The notes under the pieces: model-generated
What the model was told of the DNA's origin: nothing
What the model saw: the letters and a program-made list of their open reading frames with translations, nothing else
The model's database searches: none
Shown here: one piece after another, positions 31,188 to 40,388 of the stretch
Layout: each line of letters opens with the position of its first letter
Numbering within the stretch: the first letter of the stretch is position 1
Virus record (IMG/VR): IMGVR_UViG_3300022693_002393
Span: 1 to 42,144 of that record
From: a virus
Length of the DNA stretch: 42,144 bases
Reading direction: 5' to 3' (one strand)
Position numbers and translations under genes: made by a program

Positions 31188-31539
31188 TATATATCCCGAT
31201 GTGGGTGAAGACCTAACCGCTGATATTATGGACGGAACGAGCGTAGCGCCCACTTGGCGTGCGGCATGGGGAACGGGAGCAGGCGTTTCTGCAAAAGGGG
31301 ACACCGCTTTATTTTCTGAAGCTGCGGAGGCTCGAGTCAATAGCGTGCAAAGTCAACCTGCATCGAATCAAAATCGTTTTGTCGCCACGATTACCAGTGC
31401 CAGTTCTCAAACTATTACCAACGCCGGTATATTTGACGCCGCGTCTGCGGGTAATATGTTACTTAAATCAGATTTTGCCGGTATCGCATTAGAAATCAAC
31501 GATAAAATTGAACTCACTTTTACACTAACCTGGGCCTAA
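31180..31539 (+). CDS. Phage structural protein, tail or decoration type
   Basis: The 119-residue product starts MADIYPDVGEDLTADIMDGT at ATG 31180, with GAGGAA upstream. It has the pattern seen in phage accessory structural proteins: AKGDTALFSEAAEARV, then TITSASSQTITNAGIFDAAS, then DKIELTFTLTW. It is a beta-sandwich-like protein without catalytic motifs. It lies between a large virion-like gene and a small beta protein, consistent with a decoration or fibre-associated role. Confidence 0.65.
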   Translation: MADIYPDVGEDLTADIMDGTSVAPTWRAAWGTGAGVSAKGDTALFSEAAEARVNSVQSQPASNQNRFVATITSASSQTITNAGIFDAASAGNMLLKSDFAGIALEINDKIELTFTLTWA

Positions 31540-31540
31540 T

Positions 31541-31810
31541 ATGTCAGCGTTAATTACAGCCGGCGTGCCGGGAGCCAGCGCAAACATCTCACTAACGGGT
31601 GAATCAAGAGTGATTGTGTCAGGTTCTTTCGGGAATGGCGCAACGGTATTAATTGAATTAGATGGTGACGGGTTAAGAAAGTCGGCGATCCATACATTCA
31701 AAGGGCAAGGTGGTATTGATGTAGGTGCCACCAATGCCGATAATCTCACAGCGACTATTAACGGCGGCGGACCAGGCACGTCAATTGATGTGTCAGTCAC
31801 CGCGGTATAA
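31541..31810 (+). CDS. Small beta-rich structural protein
   Basis: An 89-residue Gly/Ala/Ser-rich protein of beta-strand character (ISLTGESRVIVSGSFGNGAT; ADNLTATINGGGPGTSIDVS), without charged clusters. It resembles small head-decoration or fibre-tip proteins, but a family is not recognised. It follows the upstream structural gene by a single base. Confidence 0.6.
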   Translation: MSALITAGVPGASANISLTGESRVIVSGSFGNGATVLIELDGDGLRKSAIHTFKGQGGIDVGATNADNLTATINGGGPGTSIDVSVTAV

Positions 31811-31829
31811 CTAAACGGAGATAAATATT

Positions 31830-31937
31830 ATGTTAACCATGATAATTGACAAATCCAAAATGCCCAAGCGGGGGCAGCGTAAAAATACTCATACTAAAAA
31901 CAAGAAAAAGAAGACAATGCGGAAACGAAAGTACTAA
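31830..31937 (+). CDS. Very small, highly basic protein
   Basis: A 35-residue protein in which roughly half of the residues are Lys, Arg or His (KMPKRGQRKNTHTKNKKKKT). GGAG lies 9 bases before the ATG, and the stop overlaps the small terminase ATG (TAATG). It could bind DNA or RNA, or serve only to couple translation to the terminase gene. It is too short for most gene finders. Confidence 0.5.
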   Translation: MLTMIIDKSKMPKRGQRKNTHTKNKKKKTMRKRKY

Positions 31938-32434
31938 TGGCCAAGCGTGGTAGACCTACAAAATACACTAAAAAGCTGGCTGATAAAATATGTGCGCAGT
32001 TGGCCAATGGTGATTCTATGCGCACGGTGTGCAAACCTACTACGATGCCATGTAAAGCGACACTGTTCAGATGGTTAAGAACTAAAAGTGAATTTTTAGA
32101 CCAATACGAGAAAGCCAAGGCAGAATCTGCCGATGCGTTAGTTGATGAAATACTCGACATAGCTGACGATGGCAGCAATGATTGGATGGAAACTCACGAC
32201 AAAGAGGGTGAAAATATTGGGTGGAAAACTAACGGCGAGGCAATGCAGCGATCACGATTGAGAGTCGATACCCGTAAATGGATTGCCTCTAAACTCAAAC
32301 CCAAGAAGTACGGCGATAGGGTTTTTAACGAAACCACACACAAAGGCATTATCGGAATGCGAGATGTATCAGACATGTCCAAAGAAGATATCGAAGCGGA
32401 ACTCGCACAACTTGACCGGGAGAATAAGCAATGA
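31937..32434 (+). CDS. Terminase small subunit
   Basis: The 165-residue protein starts MAKRGRPTKYTKKLADKICA and has a helix-turn-helix (SMRTVCKPTTMPCKATLFRW) as in phage small terminases. A coiled region (EKAKAESADALVDEILDIAD) and the recurrent motif RSRLRVDTRKWIASKLKPKK-YGD follow. It binds the packaging start site and regulates the large subunit. The large subunit lies after two small genes. The stop overlaps the next gene. Confidence 0.85.
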   Translation: MAKRGRPTKYTKKLADKICAQLANGDSMRTVCKPTTMPCKATLFRWLRTKSEFLDQYEKAKAESADALVDEILDIADDGSNDWMETHDKEGENIGWKTNGEAMQRSRLRVDTRKWIASKLKPKKYGDRVFNETTHKGIIGMRDVSDMSKEDIEAELAQLDRENKQ

Positions 32435-32691
32435 CTGAAGAACAAATTGAACTACCAAAATACCTTTGCCATAAACAAGTACACGCGTTAGAAATTAAAA
32501 TGGTTGGTGTTAACGAAGATGGCCACGGACTTATAACGCCAGAAGACCGCAGATATTCCGCATTTAAGGTTAGTAAGGAATTTATGGATAAACACAATCC
32601 TACTTACGGCGGGTATTATGTAGTGTATGAAGACGGTTACCAATCATTCTCTCCTAAAGCAGCTTTTGAAGAAGGTTATAAACCAGTATGA
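32431..32691 (+). CDS. Conserved small phage protein next to terminase
   Basis: The 86-residue product (KYLCHKQVHALEIKMVGVNE; GYYVVYEDGYQSFSPKAAFE) matches a family of small phage proteins with a conserved YLCHK-V-AL-I start and a YYVVYEDGY end, often found near terminase or head genes. No biochemical function is established. It overlaps the small terminase gene by four bases, and the next gene too. Confidence 0.75.
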   Translation: MTEEQIELPKYLCHKQVHALEIKMVGVNEDGHGLITPEDRRYSAFKVSKEFMDKHNPTYGGYYVVYEDGYQSFSPKAAFEEGYKPV

Positions 32692-32927
32692 AAAAGAAGA
32701 ACTGGAAAGCGCACCTTCTCTCGCTTCGCACGTTAGCCATGGCCGAAATTGAGGAACGTAATAAAATACCTAACCCCGATCAAGTCGTAGCCGGTGAAGT
32801 GCTGGTTCTTATCGGTCGTGTGCAAATAGCTGACGAAATGTTGGCCGCATATGGTGTTGAGGTTAAAGATATCAAGCCGCGCATAGCGAGGGGAGCCTCA
32901 TTCGTCGCAGCACTAGTGGCGGCGTAA
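32688..32927 (+). CDS. Small hypothetical protein
   Basis: A 79-residue helical protein (LLSLRTLAMAEIEERNKIPN; VLVLIGRVQIADEMLAAYGV) with a basic start (MKKKNWKAH). It overlaps the upstream gene by four bases, and its stop overlaps the large terminase ATG (TAATG). The hydrophobic end (SFVAALVAA) is short. Not recognised. Confidence 0.65.
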   Translation: MKKKNWKAHLLSLRTLAMAEIEERNKIPNPDQVVAGEVLVLIGRVQIADEMLAAYGVEVKDIKPRIARGASFVAALVAA

Positions 32928-34405
32928 TGGAGAAGGCAGCACTTCAGCGTGAATTAACACTCAAACGCGAGCTGGCGCAGCGACGACGTGATACCCTCGC
33001 CCTATTCCAATACAATAAATTCTATACCTGGCAACATGATTTTTGTAAAGCCACTAAAGATTACCACGAGGCATGCCTTTGCGCGGCTAATCAGATTGGC
33101 AAAACCTACCTCGGCACCACGATTGACTCCTTCCACTTAACCGGCAACTACCCCAAAGATTACGAAGGTCATACGTTTGACTTCGCGCCGCATTGTTGGG
33201 GTCTTGGTTATTCGATGGAGAAGACCCGAGACTTATTACAAACGGCTTTGTTTGGCACTTATCTTAACGGGGAGTTTGCCGGCGGTTTAGTGCCGAAAGA
33301 TAAGATTGTTAACTGGGAATCCGCCACCGGTACCCCGAATGCGATGCGAACGGTGCGCGTTAAGCATGTTTCCGGCGCTATTTCAACCATTCAGTTCTGG
33401 TCATACTCTCAAGGTCAACACGCCATCATGGGCGATATCGTCGACTGGTTCCATGTGGATGAAGAACCGCGCGACCAATCCATCCGGCCTCAAGTACTTA
33501 CCCGAACCATCAACGGGGATAAAGGTAAAGGCGGGCGAGGTATTTACACTTTCACCCCGGAGAATGGGCGAACGGAACTCGTTATCAAGTTCATGGACAA
33601 TGCGAGTAAAGATCAGTTCTTCATGCAAAAAGGGTGGCTCGACGCGCCGCATATCACCAAAGAAAAGCGCGAGCGAATGCTTGAGCAATATCCTGCCCAT
33701 CAACGCGACATGCGGACCAAAGGCATACCGATGCTTGGGCACGGTCGTATCTATGATTTATCCGAGGAGTTTATTACCTGCGAGCCGTTCGATATCCCGC
33801 CGCATTGGTTCATTCTTGGCGGCATGGATTTTGGGTGGGACCATCCCCAATCACAAATACAATTGGTTGAGGATAGGGACTCGGGTACGTTTTACTTGGT
33901 GAATGCCTGGAAAGCGTCGAAGGTTTCCGCCAACGATGCGTGGGGAGCGGTGAAGCCTTGGCAAAAAGGCATCCCGATTGCCTGGCCGCATGACGGCTTG
34001 CAGCATGAGAAAGGCCGCGACGATGCCGTTCAGCAAATGAAACACTACAAGGATGCGGGTTTCAAGATGTTGACCAACCACGCCACCCATCCACCCTTTA
34101 GCAAAGACGGCAAGATGCGATCAGGTGGTATCAGTGTTGAGAGTGGTATCTATGTCATTCACGATTTAATGCGTAAAGGTAAGTTTAAAGTCTTCAGAGG
34201 GTGCCGCGGTTTCTTTGATGAGTTCAATCAATACCATCGAGACGAGCGGGGTAAAATCGTCAAAACAATGGATGATATACTCGACGCTGTGCGTTATGCG
34301 TACATGATGCGACGATTTTCTATCCAAAAAGGTGATATACTCACCCCAGTTAAACCCTTTATCATGCCTCAACCACTCAAAAGAATGGGTAGCCAGCGAT
34401 GCTAA
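32927..34405 (+). CDS. Terminase large subunit (packaging ATPase/nuclease)
   Basis: The 492-residue protein has the two-domain TerL layout of the P22 type. The ATPase has Walker A AANQIGKT (ending T60) and Walker B DWFHVDEEP (D178, E179, E180), with a TFTPENG motif in the coupling region. The nuclease has its first catalytic Asp in GGMDFGWDHP (D301) and a late DDILDAVRYA with paired Asp residues. It powers DNA packaging into the procapsid and cuts the DNA at headful length, consistent with the circularly permuted layout of the window. Confidence 0.95.
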   Translation: MEKAALQRELTLKRELAQRRRDTLALFQYNKFYTWQHDFCKATKDYHEACLCAANQIGKTYLGTTIDSFHLTGNYPKDYEGHTFDFAPHCWGLGYSMEKTRDLLQTALFGTYLNGEFAGGLVPKDKIVNWESATGTPNAMRTVRVKHVSGAISTIQFWSYSQGQHAIMGDIVDWFHVDEEPRDQSIRPQVLTRTINGDKGKGGRGIYTFTPENGRTELVIKFMDNASKDQFFMQKGWLDAPHITKEKRERMLEQYPAHQRDMRTKGIPMLGHGRIYDLSEEFITCEPFDIPPHWFILGGMDFGWDHPQSQIQLVEDRDSGTFYLVNAWKASKVSANDAWGAVKPWQKGIPIAWPHDGLQHEKGRDDAVQQMKHYKDAGFKMLTNHATHPPFSKDGKMRSGGISVESGIYVIHDLMRKGKFKVFRGCRGFFDEFNQYHRDERGKIVKTMDDILDAVRYAYMMRRFSIQKGDILTPVKPFIMPQPLKRMGSQRC

Positions 34406-36480
34406 CAGCCACCGATATTAGAAAACTTCATGATAAAGCCTATGATCGAGGGCAAACAACCAGAGAACGCGGCGCGGATGATTTACTGTTCTATTGGATC
34501 ACCCAATGGGATGATACCAATCTTGGCGGTTCAACCCTGCAATATCGCGGACAGTTCGATATGCTGCGCAAAGCCGGCCGGCAGATAATGACCGATATCA
34601 AAGCCAACCCCACCCAAGTCGATTTCGAGCCGGTGGATGATACCGATCCTAATGGCGCCGAAATCCTTGACGGCATGTATCGCAGTGACATGCGCAATAA
34701 CGTGGCGATTGAAGCAAGAGAAACCACTACCACCGAAGCCATTGTATGCGGTGTGGGTGCGTGGGAATTGCAGACTGAATATAAGAGTCAAAGGGTGGGC
34801 GATGACAAGCAAGTGATCAGGCGCAAACCACTCAATGAAGCGAACAACACGGTCTTTTGGGATCCGAACTCCAAACTAGCAGACCGATCCGATGCCGATT
34901 ACTGTTCAATCCTTGTGCCCTATAGCGCCGACGGTTACCGGGATTTAGTCAAAGAATTAACAGGGGATGAAATTGAGGTTAGCGCCGTACCAAGCTCGTT
35001 CAGATACCCCGAGCAAAGTTATGTGTTTCCTTGGCTTGATGACGGCGATACCTATTACGTGGCACGTTTTTACCACCGTGAGAAAATCAAAGTCAAGACC
35101 ATGGTCTACCAAGATATGATGGGCAGCGAACGCATGCTGAATGACGATGACGAGCGTGAAGAAAAAGAGGAAGCGCTAAACGGTAAAGGGTTTGAGTTAG
35201 TCAGCGAATCAGAACGCGAAGTGTATGAAATAACCCTTTATATTGTCGGTGGTGGCGATGAAGTGTTGCATCATGATCACATACCAGGCCAGAATATTCC
35301 GGTTATCCCGATGTACGGCGAGCGCGCATTTGTTGAAGGTCAACTTCATTACGAAGGGATTGTCAGGCTTGCCAAAGACCCGCAACGATTGCGTAACTTT
35401 GTCAACTCATACCTCGCGGACATCGTTTCTAAAAGTCCTCTGCAAAAATCGATTTACTTACCTGAGCAAATCCAAGGTTTTGAAAAGTTCTATAATGAGA
35501 ACGGGGCCGACGAGCAATTCCCTTATGCGTTGATGAATCGAACCGCGCCTGGAGGCGACGAGGAATTACCGCGCGGCCCCATCGGTACGACGCTTGAACA
35601 TAAGGTGCCGGAATCTCTTCTGATGGCGCAACAAATGTCGCGTGAAGCGGTGAACGACGTGGCGAGTGCGGACCTACCCCAAGATATTAGTGATACTAAT
35701 TTGTCCGGTAAAGCCTTGTCGCAATTGCAGAAACGTTTTGATATGCAGTCATATATCTATCAACATAACTTGAAGGCATCACTAAGGCGGGAAGGTGAGA
35801 TTTACGCCTCAATGGCGAGAGTTGTCTATGATGCGGAGCAAACCGTCACACTCACCAAATTGGATGGCACTCGCACGACTGAAACCATTAATCAAGAAGA
35901 AATCAACCCGGAAACCTTGCAACTTGAGGTTAAGAACGATGTCACTCAGTATATTTTTGATGTGTATGCGGATGTCGGCCCAAGTTACCAATCCCAAAAG
36001 GATGAAGACCGAACCGAATTACGCGATATGTTATCCACCATGCCGCCGGATGACCCCATGCGAAAGACCGCATTGCTGTTGTTCTGGTCCATGAAAGAAG
36101 GCGAAGCGTTTAAGGACATGCGCGAATATGCCAAGAAACAATTGATACTCGACGGCATCAAAGAGCCTGAAACGGATGAAGAAAAACAAATGCTTGCCGA
36201 GGCGCAGCAGTCGCAGCAAGACCAACCGGATCCAATGATGATTGCCGCTCAAGCTGAAATGGGTAAGGCACAAGCCGATCAAATGAACGCTCAATCTAAT
36301 ATGGAAGATACTAAAATTGATATGTTCAACGCCCAGACTAAACGCGCCGAGGTGATGATTAAAGCCAAAGAAGCGGGCGTGAGTATTGAATTGAAGAAGG
36401 CTCAAACGAGTAGCGTTCGAGTAGAGACTATCCAAAAAATTAGAGGCGAAGACCTGCGGCAGCGTGTCGGTCAACGTTAA
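34399..36480 (+). CDS. Portal protein (P22 gp1-like)
   Basis: The 693-residue product is close to the P22 portal in length (725 residues) and position. Typical features are the N-terminal region GADDLLFYWITQWDDTNLGG, RKAGRQIMTDIKANPTQVDF, the stem/wing region HYEGIVRLAKDPQRLRNFVN and a C-terminal helical barrel-like region rich in Gln and Ala (AEAQQSQQDQPDPMMIAAQA). The dodecameric portal forms the DNA entry channel and binds terminase, and later the gp4-like factor. It overlaps the terminase gene by seven bases. Confidence 0.93.
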   Translation: MLTATDIRKLHDKAYDRGQTTRERGADDLLFYWITQWDDTNLGGSTLQYRGQFDMLRKAGRQIMTDIKANPTQVDFEPVDDTDPNGAEILDGMYRSDMRNNVAIEARETTTTEAIVCGVGAWELQTEYKSQRVGDDKQVIRRKPLNEANNTVFWDPNSKLADRSDADYCSILVPYSADGYRDLVKELTGDEIEVSAVPSSFRYPEQSYVFPWLDDGDTYYVARFYHREKIKVKTMVYQDMMGSERMLNDDDEREEKEEALNGKGFELVSESEREVYEITLYIVGGGDEVLHHDHIPGQNIPVIPMYGERAFVEGQLHYEGIVRLAKDPQRLRNFVNSYLADIVSKSPLQKSIYLPEQIQGFEKFYNENGADEQFPYALMNRTAPGGDEELPRGPIGTTLEHKVPESLLMAQQMSREAVNDVASADLPQDISDTNLSGKALSQLQKRFDMQSYIYQHNLKASLRREGEIYASMARVVYDAEQTVTLTKLDGTRTTETINQEEINPETLQLEVKNDVTQYIFDVYADVGPSYQSQKDEDRTELRDMLSTMPPDDPMRKTALLLFWSMKEGEAFKDMREYAKKQLILDGIKEPETDEEKQMLAEAQQSQQDQPDPMMIAAQAEMGKAQADQMNAQSNMEDTKIDMFNAQTKRAEVMIKAKEAGVSIELKKAQTSSVRVETIQKIRGEDLRQRVGQR

Positions 36481-36481
36481 T

Positions 36482-36510
36482 TTGCGTTAGATTACTGACT
36501 GCTCTATACT
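36482..36510 (+). promoter_or_regulatory. Candidate promoter before the scaffold gene
   Basis: TTGCGT (36482-36487), a 17-base spacer and TATACT (36505-36510) lie in the gap between portal and scaffold genes. The -35 box is identical to the rightward early promoter. It would boost scaffold and coat expression. Confidence 0.45.
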
Positions 36511-36593
36511 ATTACCGTCTGGCGAGACAATACGCACCCCGAATATATGCGGATTTCATATAGCTATCGTTACCTAAAACGAGGAATAGACCA

Positions 36594-37727
36594 TTGGGAA
36601 CACAACAAACTCTTGACGAGCTGAAGGTTGAAAATGCTACGGAGCGGGAGGCCAACAAGGCGCCTGTTAAAGATTTATCGAAGAATGAATATATCGAAGT
36701 CGATCCGGAAACGGACGAGCCGATTGTTAAGGACGATGACGAGGTTGAAGATGATACCGACGAGGTAACCCTTGATGATATCGATGATACCGACGACACG
36801 GATAGTGACGATGATGACGATGATTCAGGTAAACCGGAAGCATTAGAGGACTGGCAGAAGTCAGAAGAGGAGGAAGTTTCCAAAGACGGCAAGAAAACGG
36901 GTTTTGTCCCTAACGCCGGCGCGGCAAAATTAAGACATAAACTTAAAGATGCCAAGGCGGTTAATAAAGAACAAACCTCTCGGATGGATGAATTAGAAGC
37001 GGAAATTGCGCAGCTAAAAGTTTCAAGCACGCCTCTTAAGACTGAGGATGTATTACCCCCTCGGCCAAAGATGGACGATCCAGACATTGATTACGATCAA
37101 GATAAATACGATCAAAAAATGGATACCTGGCAGGATTTAAGAGTGGATCGAAAGATAAACTCTCACACTGACAGTTTGCAGAAAAACAGACTCGAAGAAG
37201 CGCAGCATCAAGCGAAGATTCAGAAAACCGACAAAGCTGTCACAGGGCATTTAGAACGAGCGGCTGATCTCATCGGTGAGGGTAAAATCACTGAAGATAA
37301 ATGGCTTGCGGGGGATATGAAAATCAGGCAATCGCTTGAGTCTTTCCTACCCAATGCAGGCGATGCACTGGCCGATCAATTTATTACCCTGCTAAACGAA
37401 AACGGTACAGACAGTGAAAAAGTTTGGTACTACATAGGTAACAATGCAAAAGCATTAGCGGAGTTCACGAGTAAAGTCGTGAGTGACCCCACCGGTGCAT
37501 TAGCCGTTATGTATCTAAGTCGTGTCCAAGATAAGTTTTCATCGTCTGTGAACAAAAAACGTAGTGGCGCACCAAAACCTGCAACGAAGTTGAAAGGCGA
37601 TAAGGGAAGCGGCTCCGGCGGCAAGATGAAAAAGCAATATGATGCTGCCCAAGGTGACCCGCAAACTCGTATCGATTTAAAACAAGCTGCCAAAAAGAAA
37701 GGGATTGATGTGACACTCTGGAAATAG
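36594..37727 (+). CDS. Scaffolding protein (P22 gp8-like)
   Basis: The 377-residue protein is extremely acidic near the N terminus (about residues 40-80; runs of Asp and Glu such as VEDDTDEVTLDDIDDTDDTD). The middle is helical (LEAEIAQLKV; SHTDSLQKNRLEEAQHQAKI), and the C terminus is basic (NKKRSGAPKPATKLKGDKGS, KQAAKKKGIDVTLWK), the end that binds coat protein in P22. Position between portal and coat genes agrees. It starts with TTG, supported by GAGGAA eight bases upstream; no ATG fits. It directs procapsid assembly and then leaves the shell. Confidence 0.85.
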   Translation: MGTQQTLDELKVENATEREANKAPVKDLSKNEYIEVDPETDEPIVKDDDEVEDDTDEVTLDDIDDTDDTDSDDDDDDSGKPEALEDWQKSEEEEVSKDGKKTGFVPNAGAAKLRHKLKDAKAVNKEQTSRMDELEAEIAQLKVSSTPLKTEDVLPPRPKMDDPDIDYDQDKYDQKMDTWQDLRVDRKINSHTDSLQKNRLEEAQHQAKIQKTDKAVTGHLERAADLIGEGKITEDKWLAGDMKIRQSLESFLPNAGDALADQFITLLNENGTDSEKVWYYIGNNAKALAEFTSKVVSDPTGALAVMYLSRVQDKFSSSVNKKRSGAPKPATKLKGDKGSGSGGKMKKQYDAAQGDPQTRIDLKQAAKKKGIDVTLWK

Positions 37728-37737
37728 GTAAATAGCT

Positions 37738-39015
37738 ATGTCACAAACAACACAGATTGTGGAAGTGTTACTTGAAAAGGCGATGATGACTTACGAATCG
37801 CAACAGTCAATGCTTCCAATGGTAAGTTTCTTCGAGCCTGACGGCGACAAGTTACAAATTTCTGGCAACGTCGTATGGCGTCCAGTCCAACAACACGCGC
37901 CCATCATTTCGGGCTTTGATATATCCACTCAAGAAACCGACATCATTGAAGAAGCGTACCCCGCAGTATTGGGTGACCCTCAGAATGATTTCGTCGTTCA
38001 ACGCGCCGATCAAGTCCGTGACCTGCAATATTGGGAACGACGCGGCGAGCAATCAGGGCGACGTCAAGCCTCTAACCTCAATCAACAAATCGTTAGCGCG
38101 ATGACATTGCAAGGGTCATTGTTCACGACGTCTGCCGCAACGAGTGGCTATCCGTTTATTGGTGAGGGTCAAGCCCTGATGAATGAACGCCAAGGTTATG
38201 AAAGTATGCGTTATTATATGCTGAATGATCGAGATACGTTAAAATTTGCAACTGATTTGGCCGCGCGTCAAACGTTGCAAGGTCGACCAGAAGACACTTG
38301 GAAGAAGGGTCAAATTGGTCAGAATGTCGCCGGTTTTGATGTCTATACCGGGTCTTTCTTGCCTAACCTGATTGGCGGCGCGAGTCCTGACGCAACCGTC
38401 ACCGGCGCGCAAACGTTTGCCCCTGAAGGTGGTACCGTCAATGCGACGACTCGGGTCGTTACTAACGTGGATTATCGGGAAGCGGTTATTCCTGTGTCCG
38501 CTTCAGCCAGCTACAACATTGGCGATAAGATTAAATTCGTCAACGTGAGTACGGGTGATATTATAGCGGTGGGCCTTGATGATAAGACGGTTACCGATCA
38601 AGCAATGACCTTTACGATTGTGGCCAAGCCCACCGGTACGAGTATTACGATTTTCCCTAAACCGATTGCCGCAGATGATGCCGCATTGTCGGATTTAGAA
38701 AAAGCGTATGCGAATGTCGATACCATAATCACTAACTTATCCGTAGTCACCCGTTTAAACACGGCTGCCAGCAACAAGGTAAACTTGTTTTGGGACAAGG
38801 ACGCGGTTGAGGTATTGGGCGGTAATATTCCGGTTGAATTGTTCAAGCAGTTCGATGGGATGAAAGTGGTGTCTACTACCATGTCTAACGGGCAACAAAT
38901 GTACATTCTATACGACGGCGATATTGCAACGCTGAACTTTAGATTTCGTATATTCACCTGGTTTGGTATCACCATTGCCGATCCACAACGTGTCGGTATC
39001 GCACTAACTACCTAA
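37738..39015 (+). CDS. Major coat protein (P22 gp5-like)
   Basis: The 425-residue protein matches P22 coat (430 residues) along its length. Conserved blocks include LPMVSFFEPDGDKLQ and NVVWRPVQQHAPIISGFDIS, ADQVRDLQYWERRG, an inserted beta domain (VIPVSASASYNIGDKIKFVN through GTSITIFPKPIAADD) and LEKAYANVDTII. It has the HK97 fold with an extra I-domain as in P22. A ribosome-binding site precedes the ATG. A strong terminator follows, suitable for a very highly expressed gene. Confidence 0.95.
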   Translation: MSQTTQIVEVLLEKAMMTYESQQSMLPMVSFFEPDGDKLQISGNVVWRPVQQHAPIISGFDISTQETDIIEEAYPAVLGDPQNDFVVQRADQVRDLQYWERRGEQSGRRQASNLNQQIVSAMTLQGSLFTTSAATSGYPFIGEGQALMNERQGYESMRYYMLNDRDTLKFATDLAARQTLQGRPEDTWKKGQIGQNVAGFDVYTGSFLPNLIGGASPDATVTGAQTFAPEGGTVNATTRVVTNVDYREAVIPVSASASYNIGDKIKFVNVSTGDIIAVGLDDKTVTDQAMTFTIVAKPTGTSITIFPKPIAADDAALSDLEKAYANVDTIITNLSVVTRLNTAASNKVNLFWDKDAVEVLGGNIPVELFKQFDGMKVVSTTMSNGQQMYILYDGDIATLNFRFRIFTWFGITIADPQRVGIALTT

Positions 39016-39048
39016 TGCGAAACGCCGTTGAAAAATAAGTGAGAAAAT

Positions 39049-39080
39049 AAGAACCCTCTTCACGGAGGGTTCTTTGTGTT
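39049..39080 (+). terminator. Rho-independent terminator after the coat gene
   Basis: AAGAACCCTC (39049-39058) pairs with GAGGGTTCTT (39065-39074) around a 6-base loop, followed by a T-rich end. It would limit transcription past the coat gene. Confidence 0.85.
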
Positions 39081-39108
39081 AAACTAACCAAAACGAGGAA
39101 TAAAAACC

Positions 39109-39507
39109 ATGTCTACGATACTTTTTAAAGATGGTGAAAAGATTACAATCCCGCCTGAAATGATCCACGCTCATTTAGGCAATGGGTATTTTCTGACTCG
39201 TGAGGAATCATTGGGTGACTTAGGTGAAGAACCGCTAAAGGTTGCGAAACCTGTTGAAACGGCTGAAGATGATGAGCTATCGGCTGAGGATGAAGAAAAA
39301 TACGAACGTGAAGACGCGGCTCAAGAAGTTGAAAAAGAGGCTCAGTTAGCGGAAGAGAAAGCGGAAGAATTAGCGGAAGAAGATGAAGTCTCTGAAGAAG
39401 ATATCCGGCTAGTGGCCAAAGACCTGGGTATCCGGCCTTGGAAAAACATGGGCATCGATAAGCTAAAAGCTAAAATCGAGGAAAAGCAACGTGGCAATAG
39501 CGACTAA
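39109..39507 (+). CDS. Acidic head protein with HeH/SAP-like C terminus
   Basis: The 132-residue protein has a short ordered N terminus (ILFKDGEKITIPPEMIHAHL), a long Glu/Asp/Ala-rich helix (EREDAAQEVEKEAQLAEEKA) and a C-terminal HeH/LEM-like motif (IRLVAKDLGIRPWKNMGIDK). Similar motifs occur in small phage head or head-tail proteins between coat and tail-connector genes. It overlaps the gp4-like gene by 17 bases. Role unknown; a DNA- or protein-binding head accessory is likely. Confidence 0.7.
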   Translation: MSTILFKDGEKITIPPEMIHAHLGNGYFLTREESLGDLGEEPLKVAKPVETAEDDELSAEDEEKYEREDAAQEVEKEAQLAEEKAEELAEEDEVSEEDIRLVAKDLGIRPWKNMGIDKLKAKIEEKQRGNSD

Positions 39508-40258
39508 AGCCCAAATTATTAATGATGCTTATTCTCAAATAAGAATAAGCGGCATTACGGTCAACCCTAAAGGCAACGAAATCGAATTAGCTTTGAATCG
39601 CCTTGAGGATATGATGGCCGAATTTGACGGCCGCAATATTTGCGTGGATTATAATTTTGAAGAACTACCGGACCCCGATAGTAGTTCTGGTATCGAGAGA
39701 AAATTCAACTTCATGGCCGCGTCTAATCTGGCTTTGCGGTTAGTCCCTGATTTTGGTAAGAAGTCCGCTAATAATGATTCCCTGGTATTATTGCGTAAAC
39801 AAGCGGGTAATTCTTTGTCGACCGCAAGCGGCGTGATAGCGGCCTCATTAGTGACTGAGATGACTTACCCTCGACGAATGGCTCGAGGTTCAGGCAATAC
39901 GTTTAGATGGAATCATTTGAGACGTTTCACACAAGAAGGCAAGCCCGCTCCGATTTCTTGCGATACCATTCAAATGCCGTTGAATACATCGATGCCCATT
40001 GTTGAATCTTGGCTCGATCAGTTAGAAGAATTGGAAATTATTACCAGTACAATTGTGACGTTTACGACGGGCTTAAGGCAAATAGTGGCCCCGGATATAA
40101 GCGCAAACGGTAAAGAAGTGTCTTTCACGGTTTTGTCAACCGTTATCGGCGCTCAAGAAGCCACCATAGAAATCATTACCGATTTATCCACCCCGTTTAA
40201 TCAAGACGTCCGTATTGTTAATTTTAATATTTTACCGAACAGTACATTAAATCAGTGA
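39491..40258 (+). CDS. P22 gp4-like tail accessory factor
   Basis: The 255-residue product starts at GTG 39491 (GAGGAAAAGCAAC upstream), inside the previous gene. It matches the P22 gp4 family: IINDAYSQIRISGITVNPKG, EIELALNRLEDMMAEFDGRN, then a NFMAASNLALRLVPDFGKK block. The C-terminal extension is beta-rich. In P22, gp4 (166 residues) binds the portal and extends the channel to gp10; gp4 also has muramidase-like activity. This protein is about 90 residues longer than P22 gp4. The next homologue in the P22 order, gp10, lies at the other end of the window. Confidence 0.85.
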   Translation: MAIATKAQIINDAYSQIRISGITVNPKGNEIELALNRLEDMMAEFDGRNICVDYNFEELPDPDSSSGIERKFNFMAASNLALRLVPDFGKKSANNDSLVLLRKQAGNSLSTASGVIAASLVTEMTYPRRMARGSGNTFRWNHLRRFTQEGKPAPISCDTIQMPLNTSMPIVESWLDQLEELEIITSTIVTFTTGLRQIVAPDISANGKEVSFTVLSTVIGAQEATIEIITDLSTPFNQDVRIVNFNILPNSTLNQ

Positions 40259-40271
40259 TATACTGCTGATA

Positions 40272-40388
40272 GGGGTTGACGGAACCCCGAGTCGTTGACG
40301 TCGACGCAAGAATTTTAAACCTCCGTCAGAAAAAACCGTACAAATGTTTTCCGTCATGTTACTCCGTCACTCAGGGATGAGTTTTTTT
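40272..40388 (+). terminator. Non-coding gap with hairpin, weak terminator and CCGTCA repeats
   Basis: The gap from 40259 to 40415 holds no gene. GGGGTT/AACCCC (40272-40277 with 40283-40288) forms a perfect hairpin with a 5-base loop. ACTCA/TGAGT (40369-40373 with 40378-40382) with loop GGGA and seven T residues (40382-40388) is a short terminator. The motif CCGTCA occurs three times forward and once inverted (CCGTCA in the 40320s, 40350s and 40360s; TGACGG near 40277). No clear promoter was found, although a good ribosome-binding site (AAAGGAG) precedes the next gene. Confidence 0.5.

Noticed and set aside
36512-37087. Reverse-strand open frame of 191 codons
   Set aside because: It is the Ser-rich mirror of the Asp/Glu-rich scaffold gene and carries no independent motif.
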